A DNA stretch of 64,000 nt from Microbulbifer litoralis (GTDB taxonomy: Bacteria; Pseudomonadota; Gammaproteobacteria; Pseudomonadales; Cellvibrionaceae), in NCBI RefSeq assembly GCF_023634065.1, contig NZ_JALKCV010000016.1, forward strand, positions 1 through 64,000, in the 5' to 3' direction. A program made the position numbers and the translations under genes. How positions within the stretch are numbered: the stretch's first letter is position 1; every line of letters begins with the position of its first letter. A model generated the notes under the pieces. It made no database searches and was not told where the DNA came from. It saw only the letters and a list, made by a program, of their open reading frames with translations. Of this stretch, positions 1 through 10,520 are shown in pieces.

Positions 1-146
1 CTCGCGCCGGGCCGTGCAAGCCCTTTTTCTGCCCTGGGTGAAAATTTTTCATCGACCGGAAGGGAGGGCCGCCACGCGGCCCGCATTACTGCGGCTCCAC
101 CCTGCTACTTTAGTCTCACGATCCGGAAACCCCAAGGCCGCCGACC

Positions 147-1040
147 TCAGGATTCGCCCCCTTTCCCCTTGGTCTCGCCAGCTTCCTTACCAGGCTCGCC
201 CTCCCCCTTGCCGGGACCGGTGGACCGGCTGCCGCGCTTGCGGACCAGGTTCCAGATCCACGTCGCCGGCCCGGAGAAGGTATAGATAACGGCAATCGTC
301 AGCAGGACCCGGGGTGGGTCAATGGTCACAAGGAAGAAGATCAGTATGACCGCCAGCATCATCACGAAAGGTACGCGCCCCTTGAAGTCGACCTTCTTGA
401 AGCTGGTATAGCGGAAGTTGGAAACCATCAGCAGACCGGCCGCCAGCGTGACCAGGGCCACTACGGCCGCCAGGCCGGACCCCATTTCCACATCGTGGCC
501 GGCCCAGACCATACTGGCGACAATAGCCGCGGCCGTCGGGCTGGCCAGGCCGATAAAGACGCCCTTGTCGACATCATCCACCTGGGTGTTGAACCGCGCC
601 AGGCGCAGCGCCGCACAGGCCGCATAGAGAAAGGCCGCGGCCCAGCCGAACTTGCCCAGGTGATCCAGCCCCCAGCTGAACACCACCAGCGCCGGCGCCA
701 AGCCAAAGGAAACCATATCCGACAGCGAATCGTACTGGACGCCGAAAGCACTCTGGGTATCGGTCAGGCGCGCCACCCGTCCGTCGAGGCCATCGAGGAT
801 CATGGCGACGAAGATCGCGATGGCGGCGGCTTCGAAATTGCCGTTCATGCCGGAGATGATGGCGTAGAAACCACTGAAGAGCGCGCCGGTGGTAATCAGG
901 TTCGGCAGCAGATAGACACCGCGGGCACGCACCTTCTTGCCGCTCGCAGAGACCTCCTCCTCTATGTGCTCGTCGACCGGCAGGCGGACTTCTTCGTCAT
1001 TCCGATCTTCGGGCTTTCCGGCATCCCCTTTGTCGCTCAT
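147..1040 (-). CDS. pssA: CDP-diacylglycerol-serine O-phosphatidyltransferase
   Basis: This integral membrane enzyme makes phosphatidylserine from CDP-diacylglycerol and L-serine, the first committed step to phosphatidylethanolamine. The CDP-alcohol phosphotransferase signature is complete: D83, D86, G87, A90, R91, G100, D104, D108 (DGLDGRVAR ... YDSLSD). A charged N-terminal tail of about 40 residues precedes several hydrophobic segments, and the C-terminus is Gly/Lys/Glu-rich. The 297-residue length fits the longer proteobacterial PssA subfamily. A GGAG site lies 6 nt before the ATG. It follows ilvC on the same strand, as in Pseudomonas, but a strong terminator separates them, so it probably has its own promoter. 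I saw no convincing promoter in the short gap. Confidence 0.95.
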   Translation of the reverse strand: MSDKGDAGKPEDRNDEEVRLPVDEHIEEEVSASGKKVRARGVYLLPNLITTGALFSGFYAIISGMNGNFEAAAIAIFVAMILDGLDGRVARLTDTQSAFGVQYDSLSDMVSFGLAPALVVFSWGLDHLGKFGWAAAFLYAACAALRLARFNTQVDDVDKGVFIGLASPTAAAIVASMVWAGHDVEMGSGLAAVVALVTLAAGLLMVSNFRYTSFKKVDFKGRVPFVMMLAVILIFFLVTIDPPRVLLTIAVIYTFSGPATWIWNLVRKRGSRSTGPGKGEGEPGKEAGETKGKGGES

Positions 1041-1131
1041 AGTTTCTCCGTTAATGCGTGATGCAGCCGGCGAGTGTACAGCGATTGCAGCCCCGACGCA
1101 TACAGACAGTCAGCTTAGCCCGCCCATAAAA

Positions 1132-1159
1132 AAAGCGGCGGGGCAGGCCCCGCCGCTTT
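1132..1159 (-). terminator. Rho-independent terminator after ilvC
   Basis: A perfect GC-rich inverted repeat (AAAGCGGCGGGGC and its complement) sits 30 bases past the ilvC stop. On the minus strand it is followed by a run of T (plus-strand A-run around 1128-1134). It should end the ilvBNC transcript before pssA. Confidence 0.85.
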
Positions 1160-1189
1160 CGATCCTGCCGATACCAGAAACCGGAGGCT

Positions 1190-2215
<1,026 letters not shown>

Positions 2216-2237
2216 TCACTTCCTATTTCGGTCTATA

Positions 2238-2729
2238 TCAAATACTCAGGACTTTCTCGCCGCGGGCAATACCCGACACGCCGGAGCGAACCACCTCCAT
2301 AATGGTGTGCTCGCCCAGGGCCTGCAAAAAAGCATCCAGTTTCTCGCCGGTGCCGGCTACCTGCACCGTGTACATATTGCTGGTGACATCCACGATCTGG
2401 CCGCGGAAAATATCCACGCTGCGTTTTACCTCGTCGCGCTGCGCGCCGGTGGCGCGCACCTTGACCAGTAACAGTTCGCGCTCGATATGCGCGCCCTCGG
2501 TCAGGTCCACCAGTTTCACCACATCGATCAACTTGTTCAGGTTCTTGGTGATCTGCTCGATCTTGTGGTCGTCGCCGATGGTGACCAGCGTCAGGCGCGA
2601 CAGGGTGGCATCCTCGGTGGGCGCCACCGTCAGGCTCTCGATGTTGTAGCCCCGCTGGGAGAAAAGCCCCACCACGCGGGAGAGAGCGCCCGGTTCGTTT
2701 TCCATCAATACTGAAATGATTCTGCGCAT
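2238..2729 (-). CDS. ilvN: Acetolactate synthase small (regulatory) subunit
   Basis: This is the regulatory subunit of acetohydroxyacid synthase (also called ilvH). It activates the large subunit and carries valine feedback inhibition. An N-terminal ACT domain (MRRIISVLMENEPGALSRVV, about residues 1-78) is followed by the usual C-terminal ACT-like half. The frame opens at a TTG two codons upstream (2735). I start at the ATG because this gives 163 residues, the usual family length, with AGGGAAG about 8 nt upstream. The large-subunit gene ends 12 nt before this start, so the two are transcribed and probably translated together. Confidence 0.95.
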   Translation of the reverse strand: MRRIISVLMENEPGALSRVVGLFSQRGYNIESLTVAPTEDATLSRLTLVTIGDDHKIEQITKNLNKLIDVVKLVDLTEGAHIERELLLVKVRATGAQRDEVKRSVDIFRGQIVDVTSNMYTVQVAGTGEKLDAFLQALGEHTIMEVVRSGVSGIARGEKVLSI

Positions 2730-2741
2730 CGTCAAACTTCC

Positions 2742-4478
2742 CTAGGTCCGCTCCGTCTTGCTCAACCACATATCCCGCATGGAGCCGTTCGGCATCACCT
2801 GCATCGGATACACATGCTCGGACGGATCCACGTACACATCGATAAAGACGGTGCGGTCCTTGATGGCAAAGGCCTCCTGCAGTTTGTCGTGCAGCTCCTC
2901 GCGGCGCTCGATCCTCACACCCGCGTGACCGTAGGCCTCGGCCAGCTTGACGAAATCCGGCAGCGATTCCTCGTAGAGGCTGTGGGACAGGCGACCCTCG
3001 TACTGCATCTCCTGCCACTGTTTCACCATGCCCAGTGCCTGGTTGTTCAGGCACAGGATCTTCACCGGCAGGTGGTACTGGGTGGCCGTGGACAGCTCCT
3101 GGATACACATCTGGATGCTGCCCTCACCGGTGACACAGACGACCTCGCTGTCCGGGTGCGCGATTTTGACCCCCAGGGCGGCCGGCAGGCCGAAGCCCAT
3201 GGTCCCCAGGCCGCCGGAGTTGATCCAGCGGCGCGGCTTGTCGAACAGGTAGTACTGGGCCGCGAACATCTGGTGCTGGCCCACGTCGGAAGTCAGGAAG
3301 GCGTCGCCCTCGGTGATGTCGTAGACCGCCCTGATCACCTCCTGCGGCATGATCATGTCGCCGTCGGTGCGATAGCGCGGCGCTACATAGAGGCCGTGAC
3401 GCTCACGCCAGTCGTCGATCTGGCGCCACCAGTCGGTGATCGCCGACTGGTCCGGCTGCTCGTCGGAGGACTTCAGCATTTCAACCATTTCGCCCAGTAC
3501 CGACTGTACGGTGCCGACGATGGGCACATCGGCGACGATGGTCTTGGAGATGGACGCCGGATCCACATCCACATGGATAATCTTGGCCCCGGGGCAGAAC
3601 TTGTTGGGCGTGTTGGTCACCCGGTCATCGAAGCGCGCCCCCACGGCCAGGATTACATCCGCGTGGTGCATGGCGGTGTTGGCCTCGAAGGTACCGTGCA
3701 TACCCAGCATGCCGAGAAAGCGCCTGTCGCTGCCCGGATAGGCGCCCAGCCCCATCAGCGTGTTGGTGACCGGATAGTTGAGCCGCTGGGCCAGCTCCGC
3801 CAGCAGCGGCGCCCCCTCGCCCTGTACCACACCGCCGCCGGCGTAGATCACCGGGCGTTTCGCCGACAGCAACAGCGCCACCGCCTTGCGGATCTGGCCG
3901 CTGTGTCCCTTGCCCGCGGGCGTGTAGGAACGCATGCGCAGCTTTTCCGGATACTCGTAGGGGAAGCGATCCGCCGGGTTGGTGACGTCCTTGGGGATAT
4001 CGATCACCACCGGGCCGGGGCGGCCGGTATTGGCGATGTAGAAAGCCTTCTTGACCGTTTCCGGAATATCCTCGGCACGCTTGACCAGGAAACTGTGCTT
4101 CACGATCGGCCGCGAGCAGCCCACCATATCGGTTTCCTGGAAGGCGTCTTCGCCGATCTTGTCGCGGGGCACCTGGCCGGAGATCACCACCATCGGGATC
4201 GAATCCATATAGGCGGTAGCGATACCGGTTATCGCATTGGTGGCGCCCGGGCCGGAGGTCACCAGCACCACACCGGCCCTGCCGGTGGAGCGCGCATAGC
4301 CGTCCGCCGCATGGGTAGCCCCCTGCTCGTGGCGAACCAGTACATGCTTGATACCCTTCTGCCGAAAGATGGCGTCGTAGATATGCAACGCCTGCCCGCC
4401 GGGGTATCCGAAGATCAGATCCACCCCTTCATCCTGCAGCGCGCGAACCAACATATCGCCGCCGGAGAGTAATTCCAC
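2742..4478 (-). CDS. ilvB: Acetolactate synthase large (catalytic) subunit
   Basis: This ThDP- and FAD-dependent enzyme condenses pyruvate with pyruvate or 2-oxobutyrate, the first common step of branched-chain amino acid synthesis. Domain order is ThDP-Pyr (GYPGG at 24-28, catalytic Glu51 in RHEQGA), central FAD-binding domain, then the ThDP-PP domain. The cofactor motif reads GEG...NN rather than the textbook GDG...NN, a substitution seen in related acetolactate synthases. Length is 578 residues and the N-terminus [10 protein letters not shown] resembles the IlvI type. The start codon is GTG with an AGGGGG Shine-Dalgarno about 7 nt upstream. It is the first gene of the ilv operon. Confidence 0.96.
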   Translation of the reverse strand: MELLSGGDMLVRALQDEGVDLIFGYPGGQALHIYDAIFRQKGIKHVLVRHEQGATHAADGYARSTGRAGVVLVTSGPGATNAITGIATAYMDSIPMVVISGQVPRDKIGEDAFQETDMVGCSRPIVKHSFLVKRAEDIPETVKKAFYIANTGRPGPVVIDIPKDVTNPADRFPYEYPEKLRMRSYTPAGKGHSGQIRKAVALLLSAKRPVIYAGGGVVQGEGAPLLAELAQRLNYPVTNTLMGLGAYPGSDRRFLGMLGMHGTFEANTAMHHADVILAVGARFDDRVTNTPNKFCPGAKIIHVDVDPASISKTIVADVPIVGTVQSVLGEMVEMLKSSDEQPDQSAITDWWRQIDDWRERHGLYVAPRYRTDGDMIMPQEVIRAVYDITEGDAFLTSDVGQHQMFAAQYYLFDKPRRWINSGGLGTMGFGLPAALGVKIAHPDSEVVCVTGEGSIQMCIQELSTATQYHLPVKILCLNNQALGMVKQWQEMQYEGRLSHSLYEESLPDFVKLAEAYGHAGVRIERREELHDKLQEAFAIKDRTVFIDVYVDPSEHVYPMQVMPNGSMRDMWLSKTERT

Positions 4479-4947
4479 TGAAGCCCCCTCAAATTTACTG
4501 TCTGGGTAGGATATTCATCACGTAAAAAGGCAAAAACCGCCACATGACGAAAAGGTCAAACGGCGATTGTAAAGGAAAATGGTGATAAATATCAGCCTGT
4601 AACGCATTTTACTGCCGATTTTTAGGATAACTTCATCGACAGCGCCAATGCGCCGATCCGGAGCGGCCCCATGGGGGATACGCGGCGGATCTGCAGGCCT
4701 CCATGGTGGGGAGAGCCGACCCGGCGGCAAGGGATGGGCGTTTGGCCCACCGGAGGGGAGAACGGGAGCCGCGGGGTGTGCGGCCGTCTCTACTCGCCGG
4801 GTGAACAATTGATTCTGCAAACTGTGCCGGAGCTGTCAACCCGGAGCCCCGGGCAATTGGCGAAAGTGTTAAGGCGGTGGTGGGAAAGCGGGCCCAGACC
4901 GGTACAATGCCGGGAGACAACAACCAAGAGCACAGAGGAAGTTCCAG
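4479..4947. other. Gene-free stretch between ilvB and the DUF4124 gene
   Basis: This 469-base region holds the divergent control regions of ilvB (minus) and the DUF4124 gene (plus). The half next to ilvB is AT-richer and contains the candidate promoter. A TACAAT near 4913-4918 may be the -10 for the plus-strand gene, but no good -35 precedes it. Short open frames here show no Shine-Dalgarno site or family feature. Confidence 0.5.
4566..4595 (-). promoter_or_regulatory. Candidate sigma-70 promoter for ilvB
   Basis: On the minus strand, CTGATA (-35) is followed after 18 bases by TACAAT (-10), about 90 bases upstream of the ilvB GTG. The implied leader is short. I saw no leader peptide rich in Ile, Leu or Val and no attenuator hairpin in it. 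Confidence 0.5.
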
Positions 4948-5436
4948 ATGCGCATCGCCCTCGCGATTTTCATTTCCACGCTTGCGCTCACCGCCCAGGC
5001 CGACGGTATCTACAAGTGGACGGATGAAAACGGCGTGGTGCATTTCGGCTCCCAGCCGCCGCAGGAAAAGAAAAATGACGACGTGGAAGTCGTCAGGAAG
5101 CCCAAATCCGAACGCTACAAGCAGTGGCAGGCGGAACAGCAGGCGCTGATGGCCGAGGAGAAAGCGGCGCAGGAGGCGGAACAGCCAAAGAGTGCACGCA
5201 GGGAAGAGGAAAAACAGGACGGGGACACCCAGCCCGAGGAAAACCGCCAGCCGTCGCGGGCGGAAATGGCCGTGCGCGCCCAGCGCTGCCGCATGGCGCG
5301 CGACAACCTGCAGGAACTGACCACCCATTCCCGCGTGCGCGAAATCGGCTCCGACGGCAAGATGCGGGTGCTGCCGGAAGAGGAGCGCCAGCAGCGCATT
5401 ACCCAGATGCAGCGGACCATCCGCGACAACTGCTGA
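4948..5436 (+). CDS. DUF4124 domain-containing periplasmic protein
   Basis: A predicted exported protein of 162 residues and unknown function. A signal peptide covers about residues 1-19 (hydrophobic core, then AQA-DG). The mature N-terminus carries the DUF4124 signature IYKWTDENGVVHFGSQPP. The rest is highly charged, with Glu/Lys/Gln-rich helical sequence at about 55-105 that is probably coiled, and a Cys near each end of the last third. GAGGAAG lies about 9 nt before the ATG. It stands alone between divergent ilvB and convergent DUF885 genes. DUF4124 proteins are common in Gammaproteobacteria and largely uncharacterised. Confidence 0.85.
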   Translation: MRIALAIFISTLALTAQADGIYKWTDENGVVHFGSQPPQEKKNDDVEVVRKPKSERYKQWQAEQQALMAEEKAAQEAEQPKSARREEEKQDGDTQPEENRQPSRAEMAVRAQRCRMARDNLQELTTHSRVREIGSDGKMRVLPEEERQQRITQMQRTIRDNC

Positions 5437-5502
5437 TCCGCTACCGCGCTTCTCTCTTTCGATAACCCGGAACCGCCGCGGGCGATTCCGGGCCCACGGT
5501 TT

Positions 5503-7284
5503 TCAGCCCTCCACTTCCGCATAGGGATCGCGACCGCCGCCCTCGATCCAGGTATCCAGCTCCGCGGCCAACACCGGTAGCGGCACCGAGCGCAGCTTCA
5601 GGATGGTGTCGTGGAAGTAGCGCTGGTCGAAATCCTCCCCCAGCGCCTCTTCCGCCTCGGCCCGCTTCCTGCGGATCAGCATCTCGCCGAGCTTGTAGGA
5701 CAGCGCCTGGCCGGGCCAGGAGATATAGCGGTCCACCTCGGTGGTGATCTCGTGTTCCGACAGCGCCGTGTGCCGGCGCATGTAGTCCAGCGCCCGCTCG
5801 CGGCTCCAGCCGTACAGGTGAATACCGGTATCCACCACCAGCCGGCAGGCGCGCCACATTTCGTAGGTCAGGCGACCAAAGTCCTCGTAGGGCGTTTCGT
5901 ACACCCCCATTTTGCTGCCCAGCCACTCGGTGTAGAGCCCCCAGCCCTCGCCGTAACCGGAGAAATAGTTGTCGGCGCGGAACGGCGGGATATCGCCCGC
6001 CGATTCCTCTGCGATGGCGGCTTGCAGTGCGTGCCCGGGGGAGCATTCGTGCAGCGTCAGAGCAGTCAGGGTGTAGAGCGGCCGCGACGACAGGTCGTAG
6101 GTATTCATCAGGCAGCTGTCCAATCCGCCGCGCCCCGAGGTATAGAAAGGCGCGATGGCGTCGGGGACCGGCAGTATCGTGAAGCGCCGCCGCGGCAGCC
6201 GGCCCAGCGTATCGGTCAGGGCGCCATCCACCCGCTTGGCCACATAGGCGGAAAACGACAGCAATTCCCGCGGCGTCTCGGCGTAAAACTGCGGATCGGT
6301 GCGCAGGAACCTGAGGAAGGCCTGCATATCGCCGTCAAACCCTGTCCTGTCCTTGACCGCTTCCATCTCCTCGCCGATTCGCGCCACCTCTTCCAGCCCG
6401 CGCCGGTGGATCTCCTCCGGGCTCAGCTCCAGCGTGGTGTAGGCCTTTACCTGGGCCCGGTAGAAGGCGTCGCCGCGGGGCAGGTCCTGCGCCGATATCG
6501 TGGTGCGGGTACGGGGCAGGTATTCATTGCGGAAGAAGTCCGACAACTGCCGGTAGGCCGGCACCACCGCGGTGCGGATGGCCTCCCCGGCCTGTTCGCG
6601 GAGCGCCTGCTGCCGGGCTTCCGGCAGGGTTTCGGGCATGGCGGCAATCGGCGCCCAGAAGGGGTTCTCCGCACCCTCCTGCAGATACGGTGCGAAGGAT
6701 TTCTCCCGCCCGGCCAGGGTCACCCGCGGCACGCTGTAGCCGCGCTCGAGGCCGGCGCGCATATTCTCGATCTGCTGGTCAAAGTAACGCGGCAGGTCCC
6801 GCATGCGGGCGATATAGCGGCGGTATTCCCGCTCGCCGTCCAGCCCGTGCCGCGGCGCCAGGTAGGTCCAGAACAGCGAGTCGGAATTGAACGGCGCCTG
6901 GTAAGTGCGGAAACGCGCATCGCCGGCCCGGTTCTCGACGATCTGGCGGAATACCGCCGCGTTGATCTGTTCCTCGTGGCTCAGCGCCTCGCCGGGGATG
7001 GCCTCCAGCTTCGCCAGTGCCCTATCCCAGTACGCCAGCCGCTGTCGGTAGGAATCGGCATCCACCTGCGGCCAGTGATCACCCCGGCGCCACTGGCCGT
7101 CGGCATCCTGCACCATACCATTCTGCTGTTTGCGCCAGGCGTACTCGGCGCTGTACAGCGCCTGCAGTTGCCGGTCGGCTTTCGGTGACTCGGCCGCGGC
7201 GGCGAGGCAGGTGAAGGCGGTAAAAAGAGTGGCCAGGGCCGGCGCCAACAGGCGCTTTGCGGCGGGTGCGGACAGACTGGGCAT
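5503..7284 (-). CDS. DUF885 family protein, predicted exported metallopeptidase-like
   Basis: A DUF885 protein; the family is thought to be peptidase-like and its substrate is unknown. The frame runs 34 codons further upstream, but I start at the ATG giving MPSLSAPAAKRLLAPALATL, which begins a clear signal peptide ending near AAAAES. GGGAG lies 8 nt upstream. The mature protein is mostly helical. The family hallmark HECSPGHALQ, an HExxPGH-like putative metal site, lies in the C-terminal third, followed by GEGWGLYTEWLG. At 593 residues it is a normal full-length member. Its 3' end converges on the DUF4124 gene, and upstream on the same strand is the RND pump. Confidence 0.88.
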   Translation of the reverse strand: MPSLSAPAAKRLLAPALATLFTAFTCLAAAAESPKADRQLQALYSAEYAWRKQQNGMVQDADGQWRRGDHWPQVDADSYRQRLAYWDRALAKLEAIPGEALSHEEQINAAVFRQIVENRAGDARFRTYQAPFNSDSLFWTYLAPRHGLDGEREYRRYIARMRDLPRYFDQQIENMRAGLERGYSVPRVTLAGREKSFAPYLQEGAENPFWAPIAAMPETLPEARQQALREQAGEAIRTAVVPAYRQLSDFFRNEYLPRTRTTISAQDLPRGDAFYRAQVKAYTTLELSPEEIHRRGLEEVARIGEEMEAVKDRTGFDGDMQAFLRFLRTDPQFYAETPRELLSFSAYVAKRVDGALTDTLGRLPRRRFTILPVPDAIAPFYTSGRGGLDSCLMNTYDLSSRPLYTLTALTLHECSPGHALQAAIAEESAGDIPPFRADNYFSGYGEGWGLYTEWLGSKMGVYETPYEDFGRLTYEMWRACRLVVDTGIHLYGWSRERALDYMRRHTALSEHEITTEVDRYISWPGQALSYKLGEMLIRRKRAEAEEALGEDFDQRYFHDTILKLRSVPLPVLAAELDTWIEGGGRDPYAEVEG

Positions 7285-7397
7285 GCGATGACTCCCGGGA
7301 CAGGCATGGGGAAAGGCACACATCGCCGCGGGGACGGGCGCACCGGTGTTATCAACCGATGTTAAATTGAGCGTCAGGGATGTCAATCGGGCGCCCG

Positions 7398-10300
7398 TTA
7401 CCCACTTTTGTCCGACGCCGTATCGCCGTCGCGGTGACCACTTTCGCGGTGATAGTCCCGCCCCAGGTACAGATACATGGCCGGCACCACAAACAGCGTA
7501 AACAGGGTGCCGATGGTCATGCCGGTGGCCACCACCAGGCCCATGGCGAAGCGCGCGCCGCCGCCCGGGCCGGCGGCGATCAGCAGCGGCACCATCGCCA
7601 GCACCAGCGAGGCGGTGGTCATCAGCACCGGCCGCAGGCGGATGGCCGCGGCCTCCTCGATCGCGGTGCGCCTGTCCCTGCCTTCCTCCTGCAGCTTGTT
7701 GGCGAACTCGACGATCAGGATGCCGTGCTTGGAGATGACCCCGATCAGCGTGACCAGCCCCACCTGGGTGTAGATATTCAGCGTGGTCAGGCCCAGGCTG
7801 ACGAAAATCATCGCCCCGCAGACACTCATCGGCACCGTCACCAGCATGATCAGCGGATCGCGCCAGGATTCGAACTGCGCGGCCAGCACCAGGTAGATGA
7901 CGATCAGTGCAAAGAAGAAGGTCAGCACCAGTTGCGAGCCCTCGCTCTTGTACTGGCGCGACTGGCCGGCGTAGTCGACGGAGTAGCCCGGCGGCAGTAT
8001 CTCGGCGGCGGCGCCCTCGAGAATGCCCAGCGCCTCTCCCAGGGTGATACCCGGGCGCGGCACGCCGGAGATGGTGACGGCATTCAGCTGCTGGAAGCGT
8101 TTCAGTTGCTGCGGTTCCACGGTTTCGCGCAGGGTTACCAGCGTCGACAGCGGAATCAGCTGGCCGTTGCGCGCGCGGATATAGTAGTTTTTCAGCTGTT
8201 CGCCGGTCAGCCGCTCGCGGCGCACCACCTGCGGGATCACCTTGTAGCTGCGATTTTCGAGCGAGAAGCGGTTGACGTAGGCTCCGGACATCATGCCGCC
8301 CAGCTCGCGGCCGATATCCGCCATGGTGATTCCGGCCGACGCGGCCTTGTCGCGATTGATGGCGACTTCCAGCTTGGGCTTGTCGATCTTGATATCCGAA
8401 TCCACGAAGATGAATTTGCGGCTGGCGTAGGCGCGCTCCATGACTTCATTGGCCAGATCGGCGAGGTTTTCCATCGGTTCGGTGGCGCCGATCACGAATT
8501 CCACCGGCAGGCGCCCACCGGCAGTGGGCAGGCTCGGCGGCACCACCACCGCCACCTTGAGCCCGGCGATCTGCTCCACCTCCCCGCTGATGATTTCCTG
8601 CATCTCGGCGGTGTTCTGGTCCCGCTTGTTCCACGAATCCAGCACGAAGCCGGCGATGGCGCTGTTGCTGCTGTCGCCGGAGCCGCCGACACCGTTGAGC
8701 AGGAACAGGTTTTCCACCGCGTCGCTGTGCCGCTCGGCAATACCGTTCATTTCGCGGGTGTACTGTTCCACATAGTCGATGGTGGCGTAGGAGTCGGCGG
8801 TGGAAATGGTCAGCACGAAACCGCGGTCCTCTTTCGGCTCCAGTTCGCTGGGGGAGGTGACAAACAGGAAGTAGCAGCTGGTGAGCACGATCAGGCCGAA
8901 CACCAGGATCACCAGCCGGTAGTCCAGCGCCCGCGCCAGCCTGTTTCGATAGCCCTGCTGCAGGCGGTCGAACTGGCGCTCCAGCCACTGCTCCATGCGG
9001 TTGCCGCCGCCCTTGTCCGGTTTCAGGATCCGCGATGCCATCATCGGCGACAGTGTCAGCGCGACGATACCGGACAGCAGTACGGCACCGGCGAGGGAAA
9101 ACGCAAACTCCAGGAACAGTGTGCCGGTGAGGCCGCCGAGAAAACCGATCGGCAGGTAGACCGCGATCAGCGTGGTCGTCATCGCCACCACCGGCCAGGC
9201 CAGCTCGCGGGCACCGACAATGGCCGCATCGAATGGCGTCATGCCCTCCTCGATATGCCGGTGCACATTTTCCAGCACGATGATCGCGTCATCGACGACG
9301 ATGCCGATGGCCAGCACCATCGCCAGCAGTGTCAGCAGGTTGATGGTGAAGCCCATCAACAGCATCAGGAACAGCGCGCCCACCAGCGACAGCGGCACCG
9401 CCACCGCCGGGATCACCACGCTGCGCAGCGATCCCAGGAACAGGTAGATGACGACGATCACGATCACCACCGCCTCCAAGATCGTCTTGATCACCTCGTC
9501 GATGGAATCCTGAATATACTCGGTGCTGTCGTAGGGGATGTCGCCGATCATACCCTGGGGCAATTGCGGAAAGATCTCGTTTTCCAGTTTTTCGCGCACC
9601 ATGCGAATCACCTCGAGGGCGTTCGCATCCGGCGCCACTTCCACTGCGATAAAAGTGGCGGAGCGGCCGTTGAAGGTGACCGAGGTATCGTAGGATTCCG
9701 AGCCCAATTCCACTTCGGCAACTTCGCCGAGGCGCACCAGTCGATCGCCGTCGGCGCGCACCACCAGCTGGCGGAAGGCCTCGGCGGTGGCGATATCGGT
9801 ATCCGCCGACACCTCCACCCGCACCATGGTGCCCTTGGTGCTGCCCACCGCCGACAGCATATTGTTGGCCCGCAGTGCCTCGCTCACATCCGACGGCGTC
9901 ACCCCCATGGCCGCCATCGCCTCCGGCTGCAGCCAGATACGCATGGCAAAAGTGCGGTTGCCGAGCAGGCGCGCGCGCTGCACACCGGCGATGGTGGACA
10001 GCTTCGGCTGTACCACGCGGGTCAGGTAATCGGTGATCTGGTTATTGTCGAGCTGCTTCGACGAGAAGGACAGGTACATGGCGGCGACCGTCTCGCCCAC
10101 CGCCATTTCCACGGTGGAATCCTCGGATTCCTCCGGCAGTTCACTGCGCAGCTTGTTGACCTTGGCCACCACCTGCGTGAGCACTTCGTTGGCGTCGTAG
10201 TCGAGGCGTACATACGCCTGGATGGTGGAGACGCCCTGCACACTGGTCGACACCATATAGTCGATACCGTCGGCGGTGGCGATCTCCTGTTCCAGCGGCG

Positions 10301-10493
10301 TGGTGATAAATCCCTGCACCAGGTCCGCATCGGCGCCGACATAGACAGTGCTGACCGTGATCACCGCGTTCTCCAGCTCCGGGTACTGGCGCACGTTCAG
10401 CTCCGTGCCGGCGCGCAGGCCGAGCAGCAGGATAAACAGGCTCACCACGGAAGCCAGCACCGGTTTGCGGATAAAGATTTCGGTGAAATTCAC
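7398..10493 (-). CDS. RND efflux pump inner-membrane permease (AcrB/MexB-like, HAE1)
   Basis: This is a proton-driven transporter of the hydrophobe/amphiphile efflux family, 1031 residues. TM1 follows the typical start NFTEIFIRKPVLASVV. Two large periplasmic loops and twelve predicted TM segments are present. The proton-relay Asp pair lies in TM4 (GIVVDDAIIVLEN) and the partner Lys in TM10 (GVISKHGILIVEFAN), so it looks functional. The start is GTG, with GGGAGA about 7 nt upstream and the adaptor gene ending 27 nt before. No outer-membrane factor or local regulator is encoded beside the pair, so it probably uses a TolC/OprM-type channel encoded elsewhere. The substrate cannot be told from sequence. 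Confidence 0.93.
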   Translation of the reverse strand: MNFTEIFIRKPVLASVVSLFILLLGLRAGTELNVRQYPELENAVITVSTVYVGADADLVQGFITTPLEQEIATADGIDYMVSTSVQGVSTIQAYVRLDYDANEVLTQVVAKVNKLRSELPEESEDSTVEMAVGETVAAMYLSFSSKQLDNNQITDYLTRVVQPKLSTIAGVQRARLLGNRTFAMRIWLQPEAMAAMGVTPSDVSEALRANNMLSAVGSTKGTMVRVEVSADTDIATAEAFRQLVVRADGDRLVRLGEVAEVELGSESYDTSVTFNGRSATFIAVEVAPDANALEVIRMVREKLENEIFPQLPQGMIGDIPYDSTEYIQDSIDEVIKTILEAVVIVIVVIYLFLGSLRSVVIPAVAVPLSLVGALFLMLLMGFTINLLTLLAMVLAIGIVVDDAIIVLENVHRHIEEGMTPFDAAIVGARELAWPVVAMTTTLIAVYLPIGFLGGLTGTLFLEFAFSLAGAVLLSGIVALTLSPMMASRILKPDKGGGNRMEQWLERQFDRLQQGYRNRLARALDYRLVILVFGLIVLTSCYFLFVTSPSELEPKEDRGFVLTISTADSYATIDYVEQYTREMNGIAERHSDAVENLFLLNGVGGSGDSSNSAIAGFVLDSWNKRDQNTAEMQEIISGEVEQIAGLKVAVVVPPSLPTAGGRLPVEFVIGATEPMENLADLANEVMERAYASRKFIFVDSDIKIDKPKLEVAINRDKAASAGITMADIGRELGGMMSGAYVNRFSLENRSYKVIPQVVRRERLTGEQLKNYYIRARNGQLIPLSTLVTLRETVEPQQLKRFQQLNAVTISGVPRPGITLGEALGILEGAAAEILPPGYSVDYAGQSRQYKSEGSQLVLTFFFALIVIYLVLAAQFESWRDPLIMLVTVPMSVCGAMIFVSLGLTTLNIYTQVGLVTLIGVISKHGILIVEFANKLQEEGRDRRTAIEEAAAIRLRPVLMTTASLVLAMVPLLIAAGPGGGARFAMGLVVATGMTIGTLFTLFVVPAMYLYLGRDYHRESGHRDGDTASDKSG

Positions 10494-10520
10494 CTGGATT
10501 CTCCCATGCGCACCGCTGAA

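Noticed and set aside
4479-4565. Attenuator or leader peptide before ilvB
   Set aside because: The leader is short and contains no Ile/Leu/Val-rich peptide or competing hairpins.
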